NCBI GenBank assembly: GCA_937897215.1 | Contig: CALCBQ010000216.1 | Location: 1 to 11,120 of the forward strand | Length of the DNA: 11,120 bases | Direction of reading: 5' to 3' | Source of the DNA: an uncultured Clostridia bacterium | GTDB taxonomy: Bacteria; Bacillota; Clostridia; Oscillospirales; Acutalibacteraceae | Notes under the pieces: generated by a model | Database searches by the model: none | What the model was told of the DNA's origin: nothing | Seen by the model: only the letters and a program-made list of their open reading frames with translations | Shown: positions 1 through 5,817 of the stretch, piece by piece | Layout: each line of letters opens with the position of its first letter | Position numbering within the stretch: position 1 is the first letter of the stretch | Translations under genes and position numbers: made by a program

Positions 1-52
1 TCCCTCCGTCAAAATCTTCGATTTTGCCACCTCCCTCAACGAGGGAGGGTAA
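1..52. repeat. Dispersed palindromic intergenic repeat, cut by window edge
   Basis: Two adjacent perfect inverted repeats are visible. caaaatc (10-16) pairs with gattttg (20-26) around a 3-base loop, and cctccctc (30-37) pairs with gagggagg (41-48) around loop aac. The element begins tccctcc at base 1, so it probably continues outside the window. The pattern of stacked short hairpins with gagggaggg ends is like the dispersed intergenic repeats I recall from clostridial genomes. No coding potential is apparent. Membership of a repeat family is inferred, since only one copy is visible here. Confidence 0.6.
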
Positions 53-98
53 TAGATTGTGTCTATGCAAACACCCCTACAAACTCTAATTTGCAAAA

Positions 99-124
99 GA
101 AAAAGGCGGGAACAAACCCCGCCC
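99..124 (-). terminator. Intrinsic terminator of upp
   Basis: On the minus strand, just after the upp stop codon, ggcggg (118-123) pairs with cccgcc (105-110) around a 7-base loop, followed by a run of Ts (101-104) continuing into a T-rich stretch. The upstream half contains the 12-mer accccgccctac (plus strand, 116-127), which also occurs in the palindrome at 5770-5799, so the terminator may have been made from a dispersed repeat. Confidence 0.8.
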
Positions 125-141
125 TACTGTCATTATTTAAT

Positions 142-816
142 TTATGGTTTTGCTGGTCTTGCAGGTTTGTAACTACAAGTACCACAGATTCTGTCGCCTG
201 CGTCCCCTGCTGCTGTTACGATATATCCATCTTTATTAAGACCTGTTGGAATATACTGTGCTGCATAAATTTTAACATCAGGATGCTTTTCATAAAGAAG
301 TTTCACGCCTACATCAGATGCAAAAATGCACATAACTTTAATATTTGTGCAACCCTCTTTTTTAAGGTAATCAATTGATGCGTCAACACTACCACCAGTA
401 GCAAGTGCTGGGTCAACAATAATTACAGGGCCTTTTGTAATGTCAACAGGCATTTTGTAATAATAAGTTACAGGTAACAATGTCTTTTCATCTCTGTAAA
501 GACCGATATGACCTACTTTTGCGGTTGGAGAAAGTCGACGAAGACCTTCAACCATACCAAGTCCTGCACGAAGAATAGGAACAATTGTGAAATCCTCAGC
601 AAGTACCGGAGAATCAAAATCTGCAAGAGGTGCCTGAATTGGTACCATTTTTGTTTTAAGGTCTTTAAGTGCTTCATAACCCATAAGCATTGTAAGTTCA
701 TCAACAATTTCGCAGAATTCCTTTGAGCCGGTATTAATATCACAAAGATGTGTTACTTTATGAGCAACTAAAGGATGGTCATTGAAGCTTGTTAAGTTTT
801 TTGTAAAATCTGACAT
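142..816 (-). CDS. upp: Uracil phosphoribosyltransferase
   Basis: This cytosolic enzyme joins uracil to PRPP to give UMP, the core step of uracil salvage. The protein has 224 residues. Visible family motifs are ILRAGLGMVEG (81-91), the PRPP loop VDPALATGGS (134-143) and the uracil-binding GDAGDR (204-209). Start ATG at 816 is set by a GAGG ribosome site seven bases upstream. It is divergent from a DUF523 gene that may supply uracil from thiouracil, and a uracil permease follows that gene. Oddities: usual family members are about 209 residues and end shortly after the GDR-FGT segment. Here that segment reads ICGTCSYKP and continues as a Lys/Pro/Ala-rich tail, adding about ten residues and a CxxC pair. 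The assignment is secure from the motifs; the meaning of the tail is unknown. Confidence 0.95.
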   Translation of the reverse strand: MSDFTKNLTSFNDHPLVAHKVTHLCDINTGSKEFCEIVDELTMLMGYEALKDLKTKMVPIQAPLADFDSPVLAEDFTIVPILRAGLGMVEGLRRLSPTAKVGHIGLYRDEKTLLPVTYYYKMPVDITKGPVIIVDPALATGGSVDASIDYLKKEGCTNIKVMCIFASDVGVKLLYEKHPDVKIYAAQYIPTGLNKDGYIVTAAGDAGDRICGTCSYKPARPAKP

Positions 817-852
817 AAAGACGCCTCATTTCAATATTCTTATTTCTCATTT

Positions 853-881
853 ATAATATCATATTTGCATATATTTGGCAA
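853..881 (-). promoter_or_regulatory. Sigma-A promoter of upp
   Basis: Reading the minus strand, -35 TTGCCA (881-876) and -10 TATTAT (858-853) are separated by 17 bases. The start codon lies about 37 bases past the -10. The promoter is back to back with the DUF523 promoter at 894-922, with only 12 bases between the two -35 boxes, so a single regulator or polymerase competition could couple them. Confidence 0.75.
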
Positions 882-893
882 GTAATTTATAAA

Positions 894-922
894 TTGACAC
901 TAAAAATTGCGTATGCTATAAT
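894..922 (+). promoter_or_regulatory. Consensus extended -10 promoter of the DUF523 gene
   Basis: Perfect -35 TTGACA (894-899), a 17-base spacer, and perfect -10 TATAAT (917-922) preceded by the extended TGC element (914-916). It should be a very strong sigma-A promoter. The aaggag ribosome site (945-950) and ATG at 959 follow in good register, giving a short untranslated leader of about 30 bases. Confidence 0.9.
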
Positions 923-958
923 TATTTTTGTAAAAATGGTATTTAAGGAGTTGTTCTT

Positions 959-1405
959 ATGGCTAAAATTATTGTAAGCGGATGCCTTTTAGGTTGTGAT
1001 TGCCGTTACAAAGGCGATAACTGTAAATGTGAAGAATTGTTGACTTTAGCGGAAAATCACACACTCATTCCTGTTTGTCCTGAGCAATTAGGTGGTCTTT
1101 CAACTCCTCGCCACCCTGCTGAAATTGTTGGCGACAAAGTTATAAGCAACCACGGTAAAGACGTAACTTATGAATACACAAAAGGCGCAGAGATGGCTTT
1201 ATATATTGCAAAAACCAACAATGCAGATGCAGTAGTTTTCAAAGCAAACAGTCCTTCTTGCGGTAAAGGTATTATTTACGACGGAACATTCACAGGTAAC
1301 AAGACTGAAGGCGACGGCATTGCAGCAAAAATGTTTTTAGATAATGGCTATTTAGTGTTTACCGAGAATGAAATCGATGAACTCAAAAAAATATTAAAAA
1401 CATAA
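959..1405 (+). CDS. DUF523 protein, probable TudS-like iron-sulfur thiouracil desulfurase
   Basis: A 148-residue protein of the DUF523 family. Members characterised as TudS use a [4Fe-4S] cluster, held by three cysteines, to remove sulfur from 2-thiouracil and release uracil. Visible motifs are SGCLLG (7-12, Cys9), VCPEQLGG (39-46, Cys40 with Glu42) and NSPSCGKG (97-104, Ser98 and Cys101). Cys9, Cys40 and Cys101 are the best candidates for the cluster ligands. Extra cysteines at 13, 15, 22 and 24 make the N-terminus unusually Cys-rich. The start is fixed by aaggag eight bases upstream. Divergent upp and downstream uraA both handle uracil, which independently supports a thiouracil-to-uracil role. 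Many DUF523 proteins are untested, so the reaction is inferred from family and context, while family membership is clear. Confidence 0.85.
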   Translation: MAKIIVSGCLLGCDCRYKGDNCKCEELLTLAENHTLIPVCPEQLGGLSTPRHPAEIVGDKVISNHGKDVTYEYTKGAEMALYIAKTNNADAVVFKANSPSCGKGIIYDGTFTGNKTEGDGIAAKMFLDNGYLVFTENEIDELKKILKT

Positions 1406-1426
1406 TTTGAGTTTTTTCAAAAATTA

Positions 1427-1456
1427 TTGACAAAAAAACACAATATATGGTATACT
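1427..1456 (+). promoter_or_regulatory. Promoter of the uraA leader
   Basis: Perfect -35 TTGACA (1427-1432), an 18-base spacer and -10 TATACT (1451-1456) with the extended element TGG (1448-1450). The predicted transcript start is near 1463, which leaves about 150 untranslated bases before the permease gene. No clear terminator separates it from the DUF523 stop codon, so some read-through from that gene is possible. Confidence 0.8.
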
Positions 1457-1462
1457 ACACAA

Positions 1463-1547
1463 GATAACTTGACAATACTAAATATTAAACAAAAAATATA
1501 GGCAAGATAAGTGTGTAGCGCGTTACATAAAATATCTGTTGCATATT
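1463..1547 (+). promoter_or_regulatory. Structured 5' leader of uraA, candidate attenuator or riboswitch
   Basis: The leader can fold into a long imperfect hairpin. aatat (1495-1499) pairs with atatt (1543-1547), gcaa (1502-1505) with ttgc (1539-1542), gata (1506-1509) with tatc (1533-1536), and tgtgta (1512-1517) with tacata (1524-1529, one G-U) around loop gcgcgt. Upstream, ttgacaa (1469-1475) is exactly complementary to ttgtcaa (1552-1558), the 5' arm of the terminator that follows. That pairing would enclose the hairpin domain and prevent the terminator. This resembles aptamer-plus-expression-platform design. I do not recognise a purine riboswitch or a PyrR binding loop. The pairing is visible; regulation is inferred. 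Confidence 0.5.
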
Positions 1548-1579
1548 AACCTTGTCAATATTGACAAGGTTTTATTTTT
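1548..1579 (+). terminator. Leader terminator (attenuator) upstream of uraA
   Basis: aaccttgtcaa (1548-1558) and ttgacaaggtt (1561-1571) form an 11-bp perfect inverted repeat. Only two bases separate the arms, so the real loop is probably 4 bases. A T-rich tract follows (1570-1579). It sits 20 bases before the uraA ribosome site (1599-1606) and inside the transcript, which suggests conditional termination. It could instead be a dyad operator, but the T-tract favours a terminator. Confidence 0.7.
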
Positions 1580-1614
1580 GTTGTCGGGTAAAAATTTTAG
1601 GAGGAGTTGTTTTT

Positions 1615-3024
1615 ATGAAACTCATTTATGATGTCAGCGACCGCCCAGGTTTAAGCAAAACCTTGCTTTTTGCTTTCCAACAGATGATTGCTATTATGGC
1701 GGCAACATTGCTTGTTCCAATGCTTATGTCAGGCTTTGCTATGAGCAACGGTAACACACTTTCTTTTGACCCTGCAGCAGCACTTTTCGGTGCAGGTATC
1801 GGTACACTTTTCTACACATTTGCTACAAAGCGTAGAAGCCCTGTTTTCCTTGGTTCATCTTTCACATTCCTTGGTGCTTATGCAGCAATTATCGGTATGA
1901 ACTACGGCTACTGGGGTGTTATTATTGGTATCACTCTTGCAGGTCTTGTTTACGTTGTTCTTGCAGCTATTATCAAACTTGCAGGTTCAGGTTGGGTTAA
2001 CAAACTTATGCCTCCTGTAATTGCAGGTCCTATTGTTACTATTATCGGTCTTTCACTTTCAAGCACAGCTACAGGTTGGATGTCAACAAACGGTGGTGCA
2101 GATTACAGCCTTGTAACAATTCTTGTTGGCGCAGTTACATTCTTTGCAATTGTTATCGTTTCAGTTAAGGGTTCAAAGAATCTTCGCCTTATTCCTTTCA
2201 TTATCGGTGTTGGCGCAGGTTACATCTTTGCTCTTATTCTTACTCTTATTGGTAACGCTGCTGACATTGCTGCTCTTCAGATTTTGAGCTTTGACTCATT
2301 CAAAGCAGCATTTGACCCATTCACAATTCAGTCAATTGTTGATTATCCTAAATTTACATTCCTTCAGGCAATGACAGATAAGGTTGATGGTATTCTTCCT
2401 ATTGACGGTGCTGCTGTTGGTAACATTGCAATCACATTCGTTCCAATCGCTATTGTTGAACTTGCTCAGCACATTGCCGACCATAAAAACCTTGGTAACC
2501 TCATCGGCAAAGACCTTATTAAAGACCCAGGTCTTGACAGAACACTTATCGGCGACGGTGTTGGCTCAATCATTGGCGGTTTCTTCGGTGGTGCTGCTAA
2601 CACAACTTATGGCGAATCAATCGGTTGTGTTGCTATTACAAAGAACGCATCTGTTATTTCAATCATCACAGCAGGCATTGGTTGTATGATTCTTTCATTC
2701 TTCACACCATTTGTAGCACTTGTCAACTCAATTCCTAAGTGCGTAATGGGTGGCGCTTGCGTTGCTCTTTATGGTCTTATTGCTGTATCAGGTCTTTCAA
2801 TGCTTAAAGATGTTGACCTTGGTAAGAGCAAGAATCTCTACATTGTAAGTGCAATTCTTGTTATTGGTATTGGTGGTCTTTCACTTAACTTTGGTTTCAA
2901 CCCAATTACAAACGGACCTCTTGTTCAGGTTACAGCTCTTGCAACAGCTCTTATCTTCGGTATCATTACTAACGTTATTGTTAGCACAGGTAAAGACAGA
3001 AGCGAAGAAGACGACGCTGAATAA
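1615..3024 (+). CDS. uraA: Uracil permease, NCS2 nucleobase:cation symporter
   Basis: This 469-residue inner-membrane transporter imports uracil, probably with protons. It is very hydrophobic with the multi-span NCS2 layout. Family signatures are FLGSSFTF (78-85, the strand region), IVELAQHIADH (280-290) and NTTYGESIG (329-337). Glu282, His286 and Glu334 match the positions of the uracil- and proton-binding Glu241, His245 and Glu290 of E. coli UraA, so uracil is a better guess than xanthine or urate. The start is ATG 1615 because aggaggag lies eight bases upstream; an upstream in-frame TTG falls inside the terminator stem. The C-terminus is a short acidic tail. Codons are strongly biased to T-ending ctt, gtt and ggt, unlike the neighbours, as in highly expressed genes. 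It likely works with upp and the DUF523 enzyme and is governed by the leader attenuator. Confidence 0.93.
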   Translation: MKLIYDVSDRPGLSKTLLFAFQQMIAIMAATLLVPMLMSGFAMSNGNTLSFDPAAALFGAGIGTLFYTFATKRRSPVFLGSSFTFLGAYAAIIGMNYGYWGVIIGITLAGLVYVVLAAIIKLAGSGWVNKLMPPVIAGPIVTIIGLSLSSTATGWMSTNGGADYSLVTILVGAVTFFAIVIVSVKGSKNLRLIPFIIGVGAGYIFALILTLIGNAADIAALQILSFDSFKAAFDPFTIQSIVDYPKFTFLQAMTDKVDGILPIDGAAVGNIAITFVPIAIVELAQHIADHKNLGNLIGKDLIKDPGLDRTLIGDGVGSIIGGFFGGAANTTYGESIGCVAITKNASVISIITAGIGCMILSFFTPFVALVNSIPKCVMGGACVALYGLIAVSGLSMLKDVDLGKSKNLYIVSAILVIGIGGLSLNFGFNPITNGPLVQVTALATALIFGIITNVIVSTGKDRSEEDDAE

Positions 3025-3042
3025 TCAGTAATTCAATAATTT

Positions 3043-3076
3043 ATCCCCACGGATTAGTTTCGTGGGGATTTTTTTT
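3043..3076 (+). terminator. Intrinsic terminator of uraA
   Basis: atccccacg (3043-3051) pairs with cgtggggat (3061-3069) around a 9-base loop and is followed by eight Ts. It starts 19 bases after the uraA stop codon and is strong and unambiguous. Confidence 0.93.
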
Positions 3077-3078
3077 GC

Positions 3079-3105
3079 GGGCGATTCGTAAATCGCCCCT
3101 ACAAA
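3079..3105. repeat. Short GC-rich palindrome followed by cccctacaaa
   Basis: gggcgatt (3079-3086) and aatcgccc (3091-3098) form a perfect 8-bp dyad with loop cgta. The tail cccctacaaa (3096-3105) is an exact 10-base match to 74-83 near the window start. From memory, gggcga...tcgcccctacaa palindromes are dispersed between genes in many clostridia. It abuts the uraA terminator and lies just upstream of the next promoter. Confidence 0.6.
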
Positions 3106-3109
3106 GTGG

Positions 3110-3138
3110 TTGTTATAAAAGGAGTTTTGTGGTATGAT
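3110..3138 (+). promoter_or_regulatory. Promoter of the EamA-family transporter gene
   Basis: -35 TTGTTA (3110-3115), a 17-base spacer and -10 TATGAT (3133-3138) with extended TGG (3130-3132). Transcription would begin near 3145, leaving a very short leader that starts inside the aaggtga ribosome site (3143-3149). The match is reasonable but not perfect, and the short leader is a mild objection. Confidence 0.55.
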
Positions 3139-3155
3139 ATATAAGGTGACTTTTA

Positions 3156-4025
3156 ATGATTAAGAATGACAAGACAAAAGGAATTATATATATTATCATT
3201 TCAGCCTTTTTCTTTGCTCTAATGGGGCTTTTTGTGAAATTGTCAGGAGATTTGCCCACAATTCAGAAAAGCTTTTTTAGGAACTTTGTAGCGATGATTT
3301 TCGCATTCGTGCTTATTACTAAAAATACGGAATGGGCATTACCTAAAGGCAAAAATGTGGGATATTTACTTATTCGTGCTATTGCGGGAACAGCTGGTAT
3401 TCTTTGTAATTTTTATGCACTCAGCAATATGAATTTGGCAGATGCTTCAATGCTTAATAAACTCTCCCCTTTCTTTGCAGTTCTTTTTTCATTGTTTATG
3501 TTAAAAGAAAAGGCAAGTTTTAAGCAGATTTTAGCTGTTACAATGGCGTTTATAGGCGCTTTATTCGTTATGAAACCATCTTTCTCATTTGAGGGATTGC
3601 CTGCTTTTATGGGCTTTTTAGGTGGTTTGGGAGCAGGGCTTGCTTATGCTTGTGTTAGAAAACTTACTCAAAACGGATTTAAAGGTAGTTTGATTATTTT
3701 CTACTTCTCGGCTTTTTCTTGTATCGTTACACTACCTTGGCTAATATTTGACTTTACACCTATGACAGCTCAACAATGGCTTTATCTTATTCTTGCAGGA
3801 CTTTCTGCTAGTGGCGGACAGTATTTCATTACTACTGCATACTCAAAAGCACCTGCAAAAGAAATTTCAATTTACGATTACTCACAGATTATCTTTACAA
3901 CTCTTTTGAGCTTTGTTGTATTTGGCGATTTGCCTGACATATTAAGTTTTGTAGGTTATGCAATTATTATTGCCGCTGCAGTTTTTAACGCTTGGAATTC
4001 ATTAAAGAAAAAGAGTATCGATTGA
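3156..4025 (+). CDS. EamA-family (DMT superfamily) membrane transporter
   Basis: A 289-residue integral membrane protein with about ten hydrophobic segments arranged as two EamA repeats, roughly 9-139 and 149-281, the usual length for the drug/metabolite transporter superfamily. Repeat one opens with the hydrophobic stretch IIYIIISAFFFALMGLF and ends LAVTMAFIGALFVMKP (126-141), a typical EamA ending. The second half shows GGLGAGLAYACVRKL (156-170). Start ATG 3156 has aaggtga six bases upstream. Substrates in this family range from amino acids to nucleotide derivatives and drugs and cannot be read from sequence. A terminator lies before it, and the promoter of the next operon overlaps its stop codon, so it is probably transcribed alone with some read-through. 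Confidence 0.88.
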   Translation: MIKNDKTKGIIYIIISAFFFALMGLFVKLSGDLPTIQKSFFRNFVAMIFAFVLITKNTEWALPKGKNVGYLLIRAIAGTAGILCNFYALSNMNLADASMLNKLSPFFAVLFSLFMLKEKASFKQILAVTMAFIGALFVMKPSFSFEGLPAFMGFLGGLGAGLAYACVRKLTQNGFKGSLIIFYFSAFSCIVTLPWLIFDFTPMTAQQWLYLILAGLSASGGQYFITTAYSKAPAKEISIYDYSQIIFTTLLSFVVFGDLPDILSFVGYAIIIAAAVFNAWNSLKKKSID

Positions 4026-4050
4026 CATTTATTGTAGATTAAATTATAAT
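4022..4050 (+). promoter_or_regulatory. Perfect consensus sigma-A promoter of the peptidase-nucleotidyltransferase operon
   Basis: TTGACA (4022-4027), exactly 17 bases, then TATAAT (4045-4050), every base at consensus. The -35 box overlaps the stop codon of the EamA gene (4023-4025). Expected transcript start is near 4057, and the ribosome site gtgaggt (4067-4073) lies six bases before ATG 4080. Confidence 0.9.
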
Positions 4051-4079
4051 TAACTAAAGACTTCGAGTGAGGTATTTTT

Positions 4080-4541
4080 ATGGAAAATTCAATTAAGAAA
4101 AAAATCTCACTTGATGAGATTTATCCCGTAATCAAAGAAAAAATCAATATTGGCGGTACTGTTCAATTGCCTATTACGGGTACGAGTATGTTGCCTTTAC
4201 TTGTTTGGGGCAGAGATACAGTTGAACTCCACAAATGCGATAATCCGCAAAAATACGATATTATTTTCTATCGTCGCGATGACGGGGCTTTTGTATTACA
4301 CAGAATAGTTGGCAAAAATGAAAATGGTTTTATTCTTTGTGGCGATAATCAAGTACAAAAAGAATACGGAATAACTGAAAAACATATTATTGCAGTTGTA
4401 AAATCTATCACACGAAAAGGCAAGACTTTTAGTGTAGATAAGTTTTCATACAAGTTTTATGTTAAACTGTGGACTTTGATTTTGCCGTTAAGAAATATCA
4501 TTTTAGTTCCATTGAGAAAAATAAAAGGATTGTTAAAATAA
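4080..4541 (+). CDS. S24/S26-fold (SipW-like) signal-peptidase-related protein
   Basis: A 153-residue protein with signal-peptidase-like boxes. ITGTSMLPLL (32-41) holds the expected nucleophile Ser36, YDIIFYRRDDG (59-69) matches the strand after it, and FVLHRIVG (71-78) carries His74 where SipW/ER-type peptidases have histidine instead of lysine. CGDN (87-90) matches the final box. There is no N-terminal anchor. Instead one hydrophobic segment near 129-148 and a basic end could hold it at the membrane. Peptide cleavage, perhaps of an exported precursor, is inferred; no such precursor is visible nearby. Its stop overlaps the next start (TAATG), so the two proteins are translationally coupled. 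Small stand-alone members of this fold beside PF14907 nucleotidyltransferases are, as I recall, found in peptide-modification or envelope loci. Specific function unknown. Confidence 0.75.
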   Translation: MENSIKKKISLDEIYPVIKEKINIGGTVQLPITGTSMLPLLVWGRDTVELHKCDNPQKYDIIFYRRDDGAFVLHRIVGKNENGFILCGDNQVQKEYGITEKHIIAVVKSITRKGKTFSVDKFSYKFYVKLWTLILPLRNIILVPLRKIKGLLK

Positions 4542-5683
4542 TGCAGGACAAGATGCTGACAAAAAAATATTTTTTAGAAATGGTAAGCGCTTCAATCAAG
4601 GACTTGCCTATTCCCTCTTGCCCTGAAAACATCAGTGGCGAGTTGATTTATAAGTTATCTGTAAGAAATGCAGTTCAAGGTATTTTATACCTTGCTGTAC
4701 AAAGTGGTGCAGTTACTCTTTCTGCAGAAACCGAATCTAAACTTCAAAAATCATATAGGGCAATACTTGCCCGAGAGGCAACACAACAAGAAGAAATTGA
4801 ATACATAAGAGAAGCTTTTTCACAAGAAAATATTGAGTTTATGTTTCTTAAAGGTACACACTTAAAATCCCTCTACCCTACTCCACAGATGCGATTTATG
4901 GTCGATATGGACATACTTGTCAAAGAAGAAAGTATGAACAAGGGTGGCAAGTTAATTCTTGCACGTGGATTCACACAAGAAATGAACAACGGTAAAGATA
5001 TTGTTCTTGTTAAAAAGCCGTTTCTTACTATTGAACTTCACAAAATGCTTTTTGTTGAAGATTATTTTATGCACAATTATTTCACTTCAGTTTGGGATAG
5101 GGTTGAGAGAATAAGTGGTCTTGAATACAAAATGCCAATTAATGATTTGTATGTTTACACACTTGCACACTTAGCTGAACATTATCTTGAAGCTGGTTCT
5201 TGTTTCAGACCATTAATGGATTTGTATTTAATGGAAAAAACATATTCTGAACTTGATTTTGAATATATAAATGAGCAGTTTGAAAAAATCGGTATTGATA
5301 AGTTTGCTGTAAAAATCAGACAGTTATATAAATGTGCTTTTGATGGTGCAAAATACAATGATGACCTTGTTACAATGGAAAATTATATTGTTTTTGGTGC
5401 ACCTGTTAATAATGCGGAAGAAGTTTCAAGAGTTGCACTCACAAAGCAAACAAAATCACAACGTCTTTTGAATTCACTTTTCCCAAGTCTAAGACATATG
5501 AAATTAAGATATCCAATTCTTCAAAAACTCCCGTTTTTATTACCGTTTTTCTGGGTTGTAAGAATATTTGAGTTTTTCTTCAAAAAGAATAGTGAAATCT
5601 CGAATAAAAAAGATAAAATTTCAAAAGTTGATAGTGAAAGTGTTGACATTATGAAAGAAATTTTTGAAAAATCCGGATTGTAA
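4541..5683 (+). CDS. PF14907-type (NTP_transf_5) nucleotidyltransferase family protein
   Basis: A 380-residue protein of the uncharacterised nucleotidyltransferase family. The N-terminal 95 residues are helical and rich in charged residues. The catalytic core has FMFLKGTHLKSLYP (100-113) and VDMDILV (121-127), with the metal-binding pair Asp122/Asp124, and TIELHKML (163-170) provides a likely third carboxylate at Glu165. LAHLAEHYLEAGS and RPLMDLYLM (208-231) match the conserved helical part. The C-terminal segment 329-347 is hydrophobic with aromatic residues and ends in Lys/Glu-rich sequence, suggesting membrane association. Start ATG 4541 overlaps the preceding TAA, with aaagga 11 bases upstream. 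A GTG 72 bases earlier lies inside the peptidase gene and lacks a ribosome site. The transferred nucleotide and acceptor are unknown. Relatives occur in lasso-peptide and surface-polymer clusters. Confidence 0.8.
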   Translation: MQDKMLTKKYFLEMVSASIKDLPIPSCPENISGELIYKLSVRNAVQGILYLAVQSGAVTLSAETESKLQKSYRAILAREATQQEEIEYIREAFSQENIEFMFLKGTHLKSLYPTPQMRFMVDMDILVKEESMNKGGKLILARGFTQEMNNGKDIVLVKKPFLTIELHKMLFVEDYFMHNYFTSVWDRVERISGLEYKMPINDLYVYTLAHLAEHYLEAGSCFRPLMDLYLMEKTYSELDFEYINEQFEKIGIDKFAVKIRQLYKCAFDGAKYNDDLVTMENYIVFGAPVNNAEEVSRVALTKQTKSQRLLNSLFPSLRHMKLRYPILQKLPFLLPFFWVVRIFEFFFKKNSEISNKKDKISKVDSESVDIMKEIFEKSGL

Positions 5684-5712
5684 AAAAAGACTCCCAGTGG
5701 GGAGTCTTTTTT
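5683..5712 (+). terminator. Strong terminator of the peptidase-nucleotidyltransferase operon
   Basis: gactccc (5689-5695) pairs with gggagtc (5700-5706) around loop agtg, flanked by six As (5683-5688) and six Ts (5707-5712) that extend the stem. It starts at the stop codon itself. The A and T flanks make it potentially active in both directions. Confidence 0.93.
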
Positions 5713-5727
5713 AGTTGTTGACATTCG

Positions 5728-5753
5728 GTTAGATAAATTCAAATTTGTCTAAC
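5728..5753. repeat. 26-bp near-perfect AT-rich dyad
   Basis: gttagataaatt (5728-5739) is complementary to aatttgtctaac (5742-5753), with a single G-U type mismatch and only two central bases. The 3' side is followed by tgttttat, so it could be a second weak plus-strand terminator, but with almost no loop it could equally be a protein-binding dyad. No gene is adjacent apart from the operon end. Confidence 0.5.
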
Positions 5754-5769
5754 TGTTTTATAAATATAT

Positions 5770-5799
5770 GGTAGGGCGGGGTCAAGACCCCGCCCTACC
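5770..5799. repeat. Perfect GC-rich palindrome, 14-bp arms
   Basis: ggtagggcggggtc (5770-5783) and gaccccgccctacc (5786-5799) are exact reverse complements with two bases between them. It is strongly GC-rich against an AT-rich background. Its 12-mer accccgccctac recurs at 116-127 in the upp terminator, and gtagggcggggt is its reverse complement. This is likely a dispersed palindromic intergenic element. Confidence 0.75.
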
Positions 5800-5817
5800 G
5801 TGCTAAAAATGAAAAAC

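Noticed and set aside
91..378. Cysteine-rich plus-strand ORF opposite the 3' end of upp
   Set aside because: It is a frame shadow of upp with no ribosome site; the cysteines come from antisense of upp codons.
1469..1474. Second TTGACA as another uraA promoter
   Set aside because: No acceptable -10 lies 16-18 bases downstream; its complementarity to the terminator arm explains it better.
1463..1547. Purine riboswitch, PyrR binding site, preQ1 or T-box in the uraA leader
   Set aside because: I could not find the conserved core of any of these; only generic hairpin and terminator pairing is present.
1552..1614. In-frame TTG start extending uraA by 21 residues
   Set aside because: It lies inside the leader terminator stem and has no ribosome site, while ATG 1615 has an ideal aggaggag; the added residues do not look like the NCS2 N-terminus.
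4469..4540. GTG start extending the nucleotidyltransferase by 24 residues
   Set aside because: It overlaps the peptidase gene by 72 bases without a ribosome site; the TAATG junction with aaagga upstream is the normal coupled start.
4080..5683. Toxin-antitoxin (MNT/HEPN-like) or phage S24 repressor reading of the peptidase-nucleotidyltransferase pair
   Set aside because: The nucleotidyltransferase is far larger than MNT antitoxins and has the PF14907 layout; the peptidase protein has no helix-turn-helix, and no phage genes are near.
5718..5723. TTGACA as a promoter for a small RNA after the nucleotidyltransferase operon
   Set aside because: No -10 hexamer at the right distance, and a dyad occupies the place.
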